A stretch of DNA of 28,552 bases. Source: Gaertneriomyces semiglobifer (Eukaryota; Chytridiomycota; Chytridiomycetes; Spizellomycetales; Spizellomycetaceae). Of the stretch, positions 11,714 to 20,502 are shown in pieces; the stretch's first letter is position 1, and each line of letters opens with the position of its first letter. The position numbers and the translations under genes were made by a program. The notes beneath the pieces are model-generated. The model was not told the origin of the DNA. It saw only the letters and a list, made by a program, of their open reading frames with translations, and ran no database searches. The stretch lies in the NCBI GenBank assembly GCA_025558075.1, contig JAHLKF010000058.1, positions 1 through 28,552 on the forward strand, read 5' to 3'.

Positions 11714-12770
11714 TCAGGCCTTGAACCTACGGGTATGCCACATGGTCATGTCGCTGCTGGACTTGTAACTGCTTTGCTTGCCGTACTCGGCAAAGTCCTG
11801 TGAGCTATAGTGTGCCTGGTGGTTGACGTTCAATTTTCCTTCAGTTGCGTGATCAAACAGCTTAACTGTTACTCGTAAGGCTGAACGGGGCCCTTTTGAC
11901 AGTACAAACAATTTGTCCGTTACCAATCCGTTGAAAGTTGTATTTCCGATTCTACTTGGGAAGGCTACAGGACCTACCTGAGTCTCATAAAACAACAAAG
12001 CAGCGGTTGGCTGAGATCAATCTCGTTTGCCCAACTGTGAGGCTGCCATTCTTGTGTGGGGCTATCCAGTCCGCGTACTTTTGAGTTGCCGTACCAGAGG
12101 AACTAGGAAGGCATGACTGCTCTGTGATGGGATCATTTCCTCGCGCACCGTAACGCACTCGGTCATTTCTTTTTGTTTCACCCTTGCAACGCAAGTGTGC
12201 ACCTGGGATAGCATCATGGGGTATAAGATGGTACGAGGCTCTTCTCTTCCACATCACCTACATGTTTTCACAATTGTCTCATGTCACCTATCAGCGCTTT
12301 GACGAGAGTCTCACGCTCCGGCTTGTGGTCACCCATCAACATCTGGCGCATCTTGCACGGCAAACAAACTATTGATTGGAAAGTATTTTTCCTCCCCGGG
12401 GACGTGTGTGCTGAAGAAGGCAGTGACGCTATCGTTGCGTATCCATACCACGCGAGGCTACATTATCGTGCGAACTGGAGGCATCACCAACATCTTTTGA
12501 GCATTTTCAGAAAATGTGCAGAGGACGAGGACGAATGTATGGATGAACGACTTGGAATGGTCATCCCCCCTACTCCCATTCTCCCTTGTGCGTTATTCGA
12601 CGTTGTTCCGTGTTTGTGACAAACAGAGAGACCGTGGGTGTGTACTCGTCAAAGAAAAAGGCGAGAATTGAATGCTGGGGCAGGACTGAGGGATGAGGAT
12701 GTACAACATGTACTCGGCTGTGGCTGTTGCTGCGATGGAGTACGAGAAAGTGAGTTCGCGGTTATGTTGT
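11714..12770 (-). CDS. Probable multi-exon gene of unknown function, model unresolved
   Basis: Several minus-strand open stretches have protein-like composition and sit in order, separated by gaps the size of the local introns. The clearest is the last, about 11714-11960, ending with DMTMWHTRRFKA and TGA at 11714. Upstream stretches lie at about 12050-12170 (ends VPLVRQLK), 12330-12450 (contains HVPGEEKYFPINSLFAVQD) and 12560-12660 (contains FFFDEYTPTVSLFVTNTEQ). Candidate splice pairs exist, for example a donor near 12078 with an acceptor ending CCTGTAG at about 11970, which would join LVRQLK to FPSRIGN. I could not fix a complete model with consistent phases. No family is recognised. It may be an intron-rich gene or a decaying copy; a plus-strand frame at 12281-12619 competes for part of the region. 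Confidence 0.35.
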
Positions 12771-13860
12771 CCGTTCGTCGTCCATAATGGGCTCCGTTGA
12801 CCGTATAGTTTATTTTCGACGGAAAGCAGTTAGCCGTTCAGATCGAGACATTGGCGAAGTACAATACCAAGATCTGCCCAGATCTCACATTAATGGCTAC
12901 CTGTACCCTCGCTGTCCGTCATCCTGGATCAATCGCGATTCTGATGCTCACATTCGGCAGAGCTCGGAGAGTAGTGCTTTTGTTGAAGCCAGCTCAGTTT
13001 GACGTCTCGACATTGGCTGTCTTCGGCTAAAAAAACTGCAAACGTTGATGTAGTACATTATGGAGATGCTTGTGCCAGTAGTAACGCCGCGTGGGGTTAT
13101 TTACGATTATCAGTGCCCAAGGGCTCCAAGAGCTGCGCTTGCGAGGCAGGTCAGCGTTTCTAACCGCCCGAGGCTGAAGGTCGAGGGCTATTCTACACTG
13201 CAAGAGGCCTCCAAGCAGCAGCTCTCGGCCACTGATAGTCGTAAGTAGCCCGTCACAAGCGTGCTATAACTTATTAATGCCACGTTTGGAGGACTCCAGG
13301 CGACGAACAGACACTTAATAATTATACACATGGAAGGTAACGCTTCAAACCAATGCAATCTGAAGAGCACTAGCACTAGGTGAAGAGCTACTACCTTCTG
13401 ACTCCTTATTGCAACCCCAATGATGCTCTGTCTGCCATTCAATAATTGCGACCTTGTTGGATGAACTTGAGCCGGCAACAGTCCGCATTGCCGCAATCAT
13501 CTGAGCTTCACCATTAGTGCTGATTGCAGTTAGCATTAGATTAAGGATCATACTCATCTGTGCATTCGTTTTCCCACCCCTGTCGCCGCGGATACGATTG
13601 AGGCTGTTACCAAGGGACAATTACTCCTTTATTGCCCAAAAAACCCATCGGCCGAATGCGACATCACAGGGGGGTTACGTACATTACATCTTGAGACTGA
13701 GTTCTGGCGCAAGTACACATTCGAGCCTCAAGCAAAACTAGTTATTAGCTTCTCGCGGTCCGCAATAGAACGTCCCTAAAGGTTAAAAATGCCCTTTCAT
13801 TCACTCAACGAGGTACATGCAGGTAACTACAGGAACACGGAAATAGCCCAAACTTCACTT
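12771..13860. other. Region without a confident gene
   Basis: Two plus-strand frames (12787-13002, 71 residues, and 13060-13248, 62 residues) start with ATG but show no motif or supporting splice model. The rest of the stretch to 13860 has only short frames. It leads into the retrotransposon cluster and I see no repeat in it. Confidence 0.35.
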
Positions 13861-14321
13861 TGTTGCAGAGGATCCTGCTGAGGCTCTGGTCCTTCTAATA
13901 AGCTTATGTGTATTCAAGTCTAAGGTTCTAAGAGTACAGTTGAATGCCCGGCATAAGAGAACCACCCGACGGAAAAGCTCACGTGTCGGGTGTTAGGGCA
14001 CCCAGTCACATGGGTCACGTGCTCATGGGAACATGACGCACGTGTATGCGCTGATATGGATAAGAACCCGTGTCATAGCGCGCGCCCTGGTTAGGGTATC
14101 CCTATGACGTGTATGTCACCGGGACCCCCTTACAACAACTCCCCCCTCCGTGCATGCACGACATTTCCTGCAAACTGCCCGACACCTTCAGCAACTGTTC
14201 AGTGCTTATTGTCAGTGTTCGACATCTTCAGCAGCTTGTCAGCAGTGTCAGCATTGTCAGCAACATGTCAGCAGTGTCAGACACCTTCAGCACCTTGTCA
14301 AACACTGTCATCAGCTTGTCA
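13861..14321 (-). mobile_element. Inverted 3' fragment of the large copia family: LTR (13861-14137) plus 3' internal end
   Basis: Positions 13861-14137 are the reverse complement of the 276 bp LTR at 18438-18713, from TGTTGCAGAG to CTTACAACA, with scattered differences and one base of length difference. Positions 14138-14321 are the reverse complement of the 3' internal end of the large element: the polypurine tract (GGGGGGAG on the minus strand), the GTGCATGCACC segment and the run of GACANNCTGCTGACA units. The fragment stops inside those units, next to a different repeat at 14322. The rest of that copy is missing, so this is a 5'-truncated or rearranged relic in the opposite orientation to the other copies. 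Confidence 0.85.
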
Positions 14322-14571
14322 TGTAGCGGGTTTAGACTTCCGCTCGTAATAAGTAGAAGTATATAGACGCGCTAGTACCAGGGTTAGAGCTATCTTAGTC
14401 AGCCAAGTCATGTGATATAATTTCTGTTGTCGCTTAAGTCAGCGGGGCCTATAAGAGGACCGCGCGGACTTATGCGACGAAGATCAGGCAGACATAGATC
14501 CAGAGAGAGAATACAAGGTTGTACTCATATCTATGAATCCCGTCGCATCTGAACGAGTAAGACATCCGGCA
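14322..14571 (+). repeat. Possible LTR of a second, unrelated retrotransposon family
   Basis: This segment starts TGTAGCGGG and ends ATCCGGCA, so it has TG...CA ends, and it holds a TATA-like CCTATAAGAGG at about 14449-14459, the layout of a Pol II LTR promoter. It is unrelated to the two copia LTR types nearby. No second copy, primer site or target duplication is visible in the window, and the right end was hit by a solo LTR, so its boundaries are uncertain. Confidence 0.35.
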
Positions 14572-14576
14572 GTTCT

Positions 14577-14781
14577 TGTTGTAATAGGATCCCGGTGGCA
14601 TACACGCCATTGGGGTTACCCCGTTATCGGTAACTGCTATGTCAGCACTGCCCTAGGTCACATGATCTTTTCCGTCGGGAAGCGCTTAACGCAACTGTCA
14701 GTTTAGAACTTAGAATCTTAGACTTGAGAGATAACAGAGCTTATAAGAAGGATAAGAGCATCAGCAGGTTCCTCTGCAACA
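14577..14781 (+). mobile_element. Solo LTR, copia subfamily A (205 bp), target duplication GTTCT
   Basis: The 205 bp run from TGTTGTAATAGG to CTCTGCAACA matches both LTRs of the small element (17178-17382 and 18005-18209) with few differences. GTTCT directly precedes it at 14572-14576 and directly follows it at 14782-14786, a 5-bp target duplication as expected for copia integrase. An intact duplication around a single LTR indicates loss of the internal part by recombination between the two LTRs after insertion. Confidence 0.93.
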
Positions 14782-14786
14782 GTTCT

Positions 14787-15650
14787 AAGACCAGTGACTG
14801 ATCATCCTGCCCCCTTAGAATCAGCAGTCTTAGAAGTTTTCCGACGCCTCTCATCCCTAGCCCTGCAGGCATCACCACATCTATTATACCGCCGGCGGAC
14901 ACTTAGATGTCCGGCTCTTAACAAAGGAGATCATTAGGAGCGGAGTAATCCTCTTGGAAACCCTACCGTCCGATCATAATCCTTCTACAGAGTGTTCTGC
15001 TGTTCTGTGTAGGAAAACCTGTACCCACCTTTGCAGGCATTCCTGTCATTCCGGGAAGTTCTGACATTGTTGGCAGCTGCATCTGGACAAATGAATATAA
15101 GAAGTGGTTCCAAAAGAGATGTTTAAAACATCCTTTGTTTTTTGACAGTAAATTCAAGCAAGGCCACAACGTGATTACCCCTCTCAACCCAGGACGGCAG
15201 AAAAAAACATATTCGCCGCCAAATCCACCCCGAGGAGTGCCGCTCGCACGCCCAAGGGTGAACTGTCCCAGGCCCAATCACAGCGCTTCCGTCAGGATCA
15301 GTTTTCGAGGTGTAGCACGTCAAACATGCAAAAGAGCATCTCAACCCAGGACGGCGGAAAAAAACGTATTCGCCGCCAAATCCACCCCGAGGAGTGCCAC
15401 CCGCACGCCCAAGGGTGAACTGTCCCAAGCCCGATCACAGCACTTCCGTGTGGATCAGTTTTCGACAGTGCTTTCAATGCAGCCTGACATGACCTTGCAG
15501 AAAAAGACGCACCTCAATCCAAGTGGCTTACGTGCGACGTCGACCCGGAACAACATCGACCATTGAAAATGGAAGATCACATGTAGAATCCACTGTAAGG
15601 AGGGCATACTTGCTTCGGACAAAGGAAACCCTACGCAGATATTTGTAGTC
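14787..15650. other. Decayed repeat-like sequence containing a degenerate direct duplication
   Basis: No intact gene is supported. A plus-strand frame is open from about 14960 to the TGA near 15566 and reads protein-like before the duplication (for example WTNEYKKWFQKRC at about 15090-15125), but it has no convincing start and belongs to no family I know. The duplication at 15182-15466 shifts frame between its copies, which suggests a broken gene or transposon remnant. Confidence 0.4.
15182..15466 (+). repeat. Imperfect direct duplication of about 125-130 bp
   Basis: A unit starting CTCAACCCAGGACGGC and running through CGCCGCCAAATCCACCCCGAG to GATCAGTTTTCGA occurs at about 15182-15312 and again at about 15338-15466. 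The copies differ by scattered substitutions, mainly transitions. About 25 bp separates them. The two copies fall in different reading frames relative to the surrounding open frame. Confidence 0.8.
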
Positions 15651-15651
15651 A

Positions 15652-16311
15652 GTGATATTCTCTGTTCCTCTATATCTAGGAATGAATTACTTACTCACCA
15701 GGTCGAGATGCTCCTTGTCGGGCCGCCCCACCTTCGCGACAATGATGTCCGATATCTGCTTACGTAATACACAGCTATATGTATATATGGGCCTCCTTCG
15801 ACAACGGACTTCTCTCCAGTCAGTCGCATACTCAAGATCCATGTCCCTCAGCGTAGCACATCTCCGTAAATACCTTCTTCAGTCAGGGACAACCTTCAAC
15901 ATACGCCAATGGATCGAATCCTTGCTGACATTGGTCGAGGGCTATCACAGCTTCTTGGCACAATCCAAGGACATCCGATTTGTGCAGTTTACCCAAGCCC
16001 TTAAGGCCGTCAAGGAAGATGACTATTTCGAGGAGTTCAAACGCTCTTTGTCACGCGACGAATATCTAGATTGGGTTCAAGCAATCCATTCTTTTGAAAT
16101 GGTTCGAGTGCTTTTTACCATTAGTGGCGATGGTTTCACTGACCTCTCTTTGTAGGTTCTAAAAGACCATTTCCGCACGGTGTATGAAAGCTTAACCAGA
16201 CAAGAGACTTTCATAAAAGCTGGTTTCAAAGGCGGTGAAGCAGTGATCGGGCATAATTTCCTATGTAACGGATTTTTCTTCGCTCGTGCTGTGATGCGCC
16301 GAGCGAAATAA
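15652..16311 (+). CDS. Gene or gene fragment of unknown function, 2 visible exons, 5' end unresolved
   Basis: An open frame from about 15652 ends in a TAG (16153-16155), but a 48-bp GT-AG intron at 16108-16155, with a CTGAC branch-like site and TTTGTAG acceptor, would join it in phase to a second exon that runs to TAA at 16309-16311. The joined product reads EMVR then VLKDHFRTVYESL and GGEAVIGHNFLCNGFFFARAV. The first ATG is at 15682, but the upstream sequence stays in frame and a TTTGTAG acceptor lies near 15648, so an earlier exon is likely. Composition is that of a helical soluble protein. I recognise no family. It lies alone among transposon relics and may be a decaying or multicopy gene. 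Confidence 0.45.
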
Positions 16312-16682
16312 GATGTAATTGGCGCTTCCGGGATGACCGTGGGCTTTGTTTATTTTTAATTTGGTTGCGACAAAGCGCGTGGGACTTAGCGCGTCTCGGA
16401 TCCGTGAAGCCGAGGATCCGTGACTAAATGCGGGGCACGAGAGTGCTGATAGGTGAACCAAGGAGCGATGTTGAGCCGGATGATCAGTCCGTTAACTATG
16501 TCGCCGCCGAGCGTGGAAAAGCGGGATCGGACCCGTGGGACGCGGTTACTTAGCGTGCGTGCCTTTTCTCACTGGGGTTGTATAGAGTAATTTGTATAGT
16601 TCGGCTCGTGTATTGAACTAGAACTATCTGACTCTAAGTTTCTACTGTTTCTTGCCCTCCTTGCCCTCACCGCTGCAGCCTT
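16312..16682. other. Intergenic or repeat-derived sequence, nothing recognised
   Basis: No open frame, RNA gene or repeat with a second copy in the window was identified. A short inverted repeat of the GGATCC-containing type lies at about 16396-16424 (ctcggatccgtgaagccgag). Confidence 0.3.
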
Positions 16683-17475
16683 CTATTTATAGGAGCTTTC
16701 CGTCGCCTCCTTGTGCTTTCTCTTGGGCGCCGTTTTCTTACTCTCGGAAATTACCCTATGTACTTCCGAACCTTGTGCGCGCCGCTCCTTAACTCCTAAG
16801 GTTTCGAGTGCAAGCAGGCGTCGCTCCTTAACGTCAGAACCCTTGCGATGGTCTCCATAGTATTTATTTTTTGCTATCAAACCTGCGGGTGTGTTTCGGA
16901 GGTGCAGATCTTGTTCTTGTTTTGTGTTAATTATGTTAGCAGTTGAGGCACGGTCTCCGCACCGTTCCCTTGAGGTTCTGAGATTGCGGTCCTGGGATCC
17001 GCGACATCCCCCTTCGTAAAGAAGGGCCGCCTTGATGCTGGTTCAAAGTATCAAGGGCCCTTTGACATTGGGATCGTCCCAGTCGGGTTCCCTGACTTGA
17101 TGGTCGAGTACGGCCACTAACCTTGCAGCTCCCGCAGCGTCCTTGCACAAAACACCCACCCAGTCTCGAGTCGGATGTGTTGTAATAGGATCCCGGTGGC
17201 ATACACGCCATTGGGGTTACCCCGTTATCGGTAACTGCTATGTCAGCACTGCCCTAAGTCACATGATCTTTTCTGTCGGGAAGCGCTTAACGCAATCGTC
17301 AGTTTAGAACTTAGAACCTTAGACTTGAGAGATAACAGAGCTTATAAGAAGGATAAGAGCATCAGCAGGTTCCTCTGCAACAGGTTATGAGCCCCGGCAT
17401 CAACAGCTGCCTGCTTATGCTCTGCCTCTCAGTCTCTGGGTGGATCTGCCCGTTATTGACAGTTTCCGCCTGCAC

Positions 17476-17735
17476 CGTTAATCCCCCTGCCAGCGATTAA
17501 CGACGCCCGACACCGTTGATCCCCCTGCCTGCGATCAACGACGACTGCTATTGAACACCCTGCCTGTGTTCAACTGCTTACACCCCCGGACCGTTGATCC
17601 CCCTGCCAGCGATTAACGACGCCCGACACTTATTGATCCCCCTGCCTGCGATCAACTGCTTACACCCCCGGACCGTTGATCCCCCTGCCTGCGATCAACG
17701 ACGACTGCTTATTGAACACCTTGCCTGTGTATAAC
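17476..17735 (+). other. Array of about seven stem-loops in the leader of the small copia element
   Basis: Between the primer site and gag the sequence repeats an imperfect palindrome of type CGTTGATC-CCCCTGCCTGC-GATCAACG. Units lie at 17476-17502, 17514-17540, 17551-17573, 17592-17618, 17633-17655, 17674-17700 and a weaker one at 17712-17734. Stem sequences vary while pairing is kept: GTTAATC/GATTAAC, GTTGATC/GATCAAC, TTGAACAC/GTGTTCAA, and a G-T wobble in the fourth unit. The loop core CCTGCC is constant, with a preference for CCCCTGCC(T/A)GC in the GTTGATC class. Confidence 0.8.
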
Positions 17736-17746
17736 ACTTTTTTAAG

Positions 17747-18061
17747 ATGGCTCGCTCGACCCGCATTGCCAAGGAGGAATTCTCGGCCCCCGACAACCCT
17801 CCGTCACTGTTCGCTGAACGACTGCCAAAACTGGAATCCGACGCCGTGTGCCTCACGTACATATGCGGCCTCAAACCGTCTGTTCGTGACCGCATTCGCA
17901 ATCGAATTGCCGCTGACAAGCAGACACTTGACGTCTTACAAGCTGTCGCCCTGGAACTGGATGCATCTGTGTACCGAAAGGTCGTGTATGCACCGAGGGG
18001 GGAGTGTTGTAATAGGATCCCGGTGGCATACACGCCATTGGGGTTACCCCGTTATCGGTAA
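17747..18061 (+). pseudogene. Internally deleted gag of the small copia element
   Basis: The frame starts with the same MARSTR-AKEEFSAPDNPPSLFAERL segment as the Gag of the large element, skips about 120 residues, resumes at a segment matching LPNMDSDDVCLTYICGLKPS, and stops matching after DASVY. It then continues through the polypurine tract into the 3' LTR. The zinc knuckle, protease and everything downstream are absent. The frame is still open for 104 codons, so a short Gag-derived protein could be made, though nothing shows that it is. Confidence 0.8.
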
Positions 18062-18437
18062 CTGCTATGTCAGCACTGCCCTAAGTCACATGATCTTTTC
18101 TGTCAGGAAGCGCTTAACGCAACCGTCAGTTTAGAACTTAGAACCTTAGACTTGAGAGATAACAGAGCTTATAAGGAGGATAAGAGCATCAGCAGGTTCC
18201 TCTGCAACAGGATGTGCTACTCCTGTGACTCCAATTTGCAAGGTTCGGGTGCACTGAACGGGGACTAGGTTTGTGTAGGCCGCGTGCCAGGCTGCTTGAG
18301 CAAGACTGTAGCTGGCTTTGTAGGGATTGTGGGTCTCGGTGTTCCTCCAGAGGGTGTCCGCAGCCTTATATCAGGCCTCTAGCTTCTTGGCAATGGTGGC
18401 CACCCATTCTGTTATGACTGCTTGCTTGTCATGATCT

Positions 18438-18713
18438 TGTTGTAAGGGGCTCCCGGTGACATACACGTCATAGGGATACCCTAACCAGGGCGCGCGCTAT
18501 GACACGGGTTCTTATCCATATCAGTGCATACTCGTGCGTCATGTGCCCATGAGCACGTGACCCATGTGACTGGGCGCCCTAACACCCGACACGTGACCTT
18601 TTCGTTGGGTGGTTCTCTTATGCTGGGCATTCAACTGTACTCTTAGAACCTTAGACTTGAATACACATAAGCTTATTAGAAGGACCAGAGCCTCAGCAGG
18701 ATCCTCTGCAACA
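18438..18713 (+). repeat. 5' LTR of the large copia element (subfamily B, 276 bp)
   Basis: It has TGTTG...CAACA ends. It shares its outer ends and a CTTAGAACCTTAGACTTGA segment with the 205 bp subfamily A LTRs but differs in the middle. Its full-length relative lies inverted at 13861-14137. Confidence 0.9.
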
Positions 18714-18855
18714 GGTTATGAGCCCCTGGCATCGATAGCTGTCACCTGCTTATCCTCTGCCCTTCAGTCTCCGGGTGGAACGGCCCGTTACCGACGATTC
18801 CTCACTTGCCCGAGCGATCACGCTGTTTTTCCCGACATACGACGCTCCCGACACC

Positions 18856-18954
18856 GTTAGTCCCCCTGCCAGCGATTAATGACGCCTGACTGCCATTGAT
18901 CCCCCCGCCTGCGATCAACGACAACTGCTTATTGAACACCCTGCCTGTGTTCAA
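18856..18954 (+). other. Stem-loops in the leader of the large copia element
   Basis: Three units correspond to those of the small element: GTTAGTC/GATTAAT at 18856-18880 (with two G-T wobbles), TTGATC/GATCAA at 18896-18918, and TTGAACAC/GTGTTCAA at 18932-18954. Loops again contain CCTGCC (CCCGCC in the second). The array is shorter than in the small element, and sits just before the Gag start codon at 19006. Confidence 0.75.
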
Positions 18955-19005
18955 CGACAACTGACCCTTATTGCACCTTGCCTGTGTATAACACCTTTTT
19001 TTTAG

Positions 19006-20502
19006 ATGGCCCGCTCGACCCGCAGTGCCAAGGAGGAATTCTCGGCCCCCGACAACCCTCCGTCACTGTTCGCTGAACGACTGTTAACCGACACGCTTAA
19101 GAAAATCACCCCGTTCGACGGCAATCCCCAGGATGCCGCCCCCCGGCTGTTGACCTTCATCCGCTCCATCAACATGATTCACACCTTACGCCCCGATCTA
19201 ACTGAGGAGGACCTTTTCTTAGTCGCTGTCTGCAATCTCCGCGACCATGCCCTTACATGGCTGGAAGAGTGGAACCGCTCTGCCGCAAAAGCCGCCGGTA
19301 TTACTCAGTGGAACCCCCTCCATCGTGCGCTCTATCAACGCTTCATTCCCGCTGCTTATCTGGACTCTCAACGCCTTGCTCTGCTAAACCTCACTCAAAC
19401 CGGTACCGTCGGCGAATACAACTCTGCTTTCGAGAAAATTCGCTTAACCCTGCCGAACATGGACTCTGACGACGTTTGCCTTACTTACATTTGCGGTCTC
19501 AAACCCTCGGCTCGTGACCGCATTCGCAATCGAGTTGCCGCTGACACCCAGACCTTTGACGCCTTACAAATTGCCGCCCTGGACTTGGATGCGTCTGTGT
19601 ACACGAAACCTCGAACTCCCGGCACTCCTGAAGCTTTTGCCGCTGCCGCGGCCACGCACCCCCGTCGCCGTCCCAGGCCGGCGGCCCGTCCCTGTGACAT
19701 CTGCACCCAAGGAACCCACTATGTTCGTGACTGTCCCCTTGTCATTGACGCCAAGAAACGCGCTCAGTCCCGCCCGGCCGCACATGCCGCTGAACTTGCA
19801 CACGACGACGAGGACCCCGCCCCGCCCGACTCCGACGCTGACACCGACTCCGATCCCGAGGCCTTCCTTGTCTTATCGACTGATCGTGACGCGTCGCACT
19901 CCATCGCTCTCGATTCGGGCGCCACACACAGCATTATCCGTGATCGCTTTCTTCTAACGGAATTCCAAGCTTTTCCCTCGGCCCGACAAATCTCCGGCAT
20001 TGGCACGTGCGCTGCTTACGGCAAGGGAACCTTAATCATCAACACACGTCATGGTTTACTTAAGCTTACTGACGTGCTCTATGCTCCCGAATGTCCGCGG
20101 AATCTGCTCTCTTTCGCATCATTGGCCCAGTCGCGTTATGCCTTAGATTTCTCGGCTGATCTTAGTGCCGGGTGGATTACTCATCGCAAGTCGGGTGCTC
20201 GTGTAGCTGATGTCATACGTCACAATAAACTTTATTTTATTGCCGGGTACACAACCGCCTCTCCGGCTGAATATGAAGCCTACACCAGTCATCCCCGCCG
20301 CAGGTCCGCACGTACCGCGCGTCGCCCATCCCGGTACACCCACGATTCGTCCGTGACTGCGCCCGGCCGCTGCCGTCACTGCGCCTCCGATGGCACAGCA
20401 ACTTCCCGCGTCCGACACGGTGGCACAGCACTTTTCGACAAATCGACCAGAATCGACCAATTCGACCGAGTCGACACCTCCGACACCTGCGATTGTCGAT
20501 GA
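19006..20502 (+). CDS. Copia Gag and protease (ORF1)
   Basis: This 498-codon frame begins with a copia-type Gag core (LLTFIRSINM, ALTWLEEW, YICGLKPSARDRIRNRVA). A zinc knuckle of the CX2CX4HX4C form follows at 19693-19734 (CDICTQGTHYVRDC), and an acidic linker after it. The aspartic protease active site DSGATHS starts at 19912, with a flap-like GIGTCAAYGKG. The last part is the pre-integrase region (LTDVLYAPECPRNLLS). By family Gag forms the virus-like particle and the protease cuts the polyprotein. The frame ends in a Thr/Ser/Arg-rich linker, where the integrase part continues in the next frame. A single Gag-Pol frame is usual for copia elements, so this break is probably a mutation. Confidence 0.9.
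   Translation: MARSTRSAKEEFSAPDNPPSLFAERLLTDTLKKITPFDGNPQDAAPRLLTFIRSINMIHTLRPDLTEEDLFLVAVCNLRDHALTWLEEWNRSAAKAAGITQWNPLHRALYQRFIPAAYLDSQRLALLNLTQTGTVGEYNSAFEKIRLTLPNMDSDDVCLTYICGLKPSARDRIRNRVAADTQTFDALQIAALDLDASVYTKPRTPGTPEAFAAAAATHPRRRPRPAARPCDICTQGTHYVRDCPLVIDAKKRAQSRPAAHAAELAHDDEDPAPPDSDADTDSDPEAFLVLSTDRDASHSIALDSGATHSIIRDRFLLTEFQAFPSARQISGIGTCAAYGKGTLIINTRHGLLKLTDVLYAPECPRNLLSFASLAQSRYALDFSADLSAGWITHRKSGARVADVIRHNKLYFIAGYTTASPAEYEAYTSHPRRRSARTARRPSRYTHDSSVTAPGRCRHCASDGTATSRVRHGGTALFDKSTRIDQFDRVDTSDTCDCR

Larger units (their letters stand above)
17178..18209 (+). mobile_element. Non-autonomous, internally deleted copia-type element with two 205 bp LTRs and target duplication GGATG
   Basis: LTRs are at 17178-17382 and 18005-18209, both TGTTG...CAACA. 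GGATG flanks the whole at 17173-17177 and 18210-18214. The primer binding site (GGTTATGAGCCCC, 17383-17395) and polypurine tract (GAGGGGGGAG, just before 18005) match those of the large element nearby, so its products could have mobilised it in trans. The internal part holds only the hairpin-bearing leader and a much reduced gag. Relative to the large element two segments are gone: one within gag, and one from the end of the gag core through pol to just before the polypurine tract. The near-identical LTRs and perfect duplication point to a fairly recent insertion. Confidence 0.93.
16683..18437 (-). pseudogene. Broken minus-strand reading frame of unknown identity, interrupted by the small copia element
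   Basis: Removing the small element (17178-18209) and one copy of its GGATG duplication leaves one minus-strand frame running from 18437 to the stop at 16683-16685. It contains EWVATIAKKLEA, RNTETHNPYKASYSLAQAAW, TRDWVGVLCKDAAGAARL and a Lys/Arg-rich C-terminus. Two in-frame TGA codons remain (18371-18373 and 17043-17045), and no start is visible because the 5' end is cut by the LTR at 18438. The continuity across the insertion shows this was coding before the element arrived. I do not recognise the family; it could be a host gene relic or a Gag-like part of another transposon. Confidence 0.6.

Noticed and set aside
12281..12619. Plus-strand 112-residue frame starting at a proper ATG
   Set aside because: It has no recognisable motif and competes with minus-strand segments of more protein-like composition; left unannotated as a gene.
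15123..15428. Minus-strand repeats reading GQFTLGRAxGTPRGGFGGEYVFF as a repeat protein
   Set aside because: They mirror the duplicated DNA segment; the reading frame is short, without flanking coding signal, and composition is better explained by the DNA duplication.
17476..17735. Leader hairpin array as a CRISPR array
   Set aside because: Units are palindromes separated by short related linkers, not constant repeats with unique spacers, and they lie between a retrotransposon primer site and gag.
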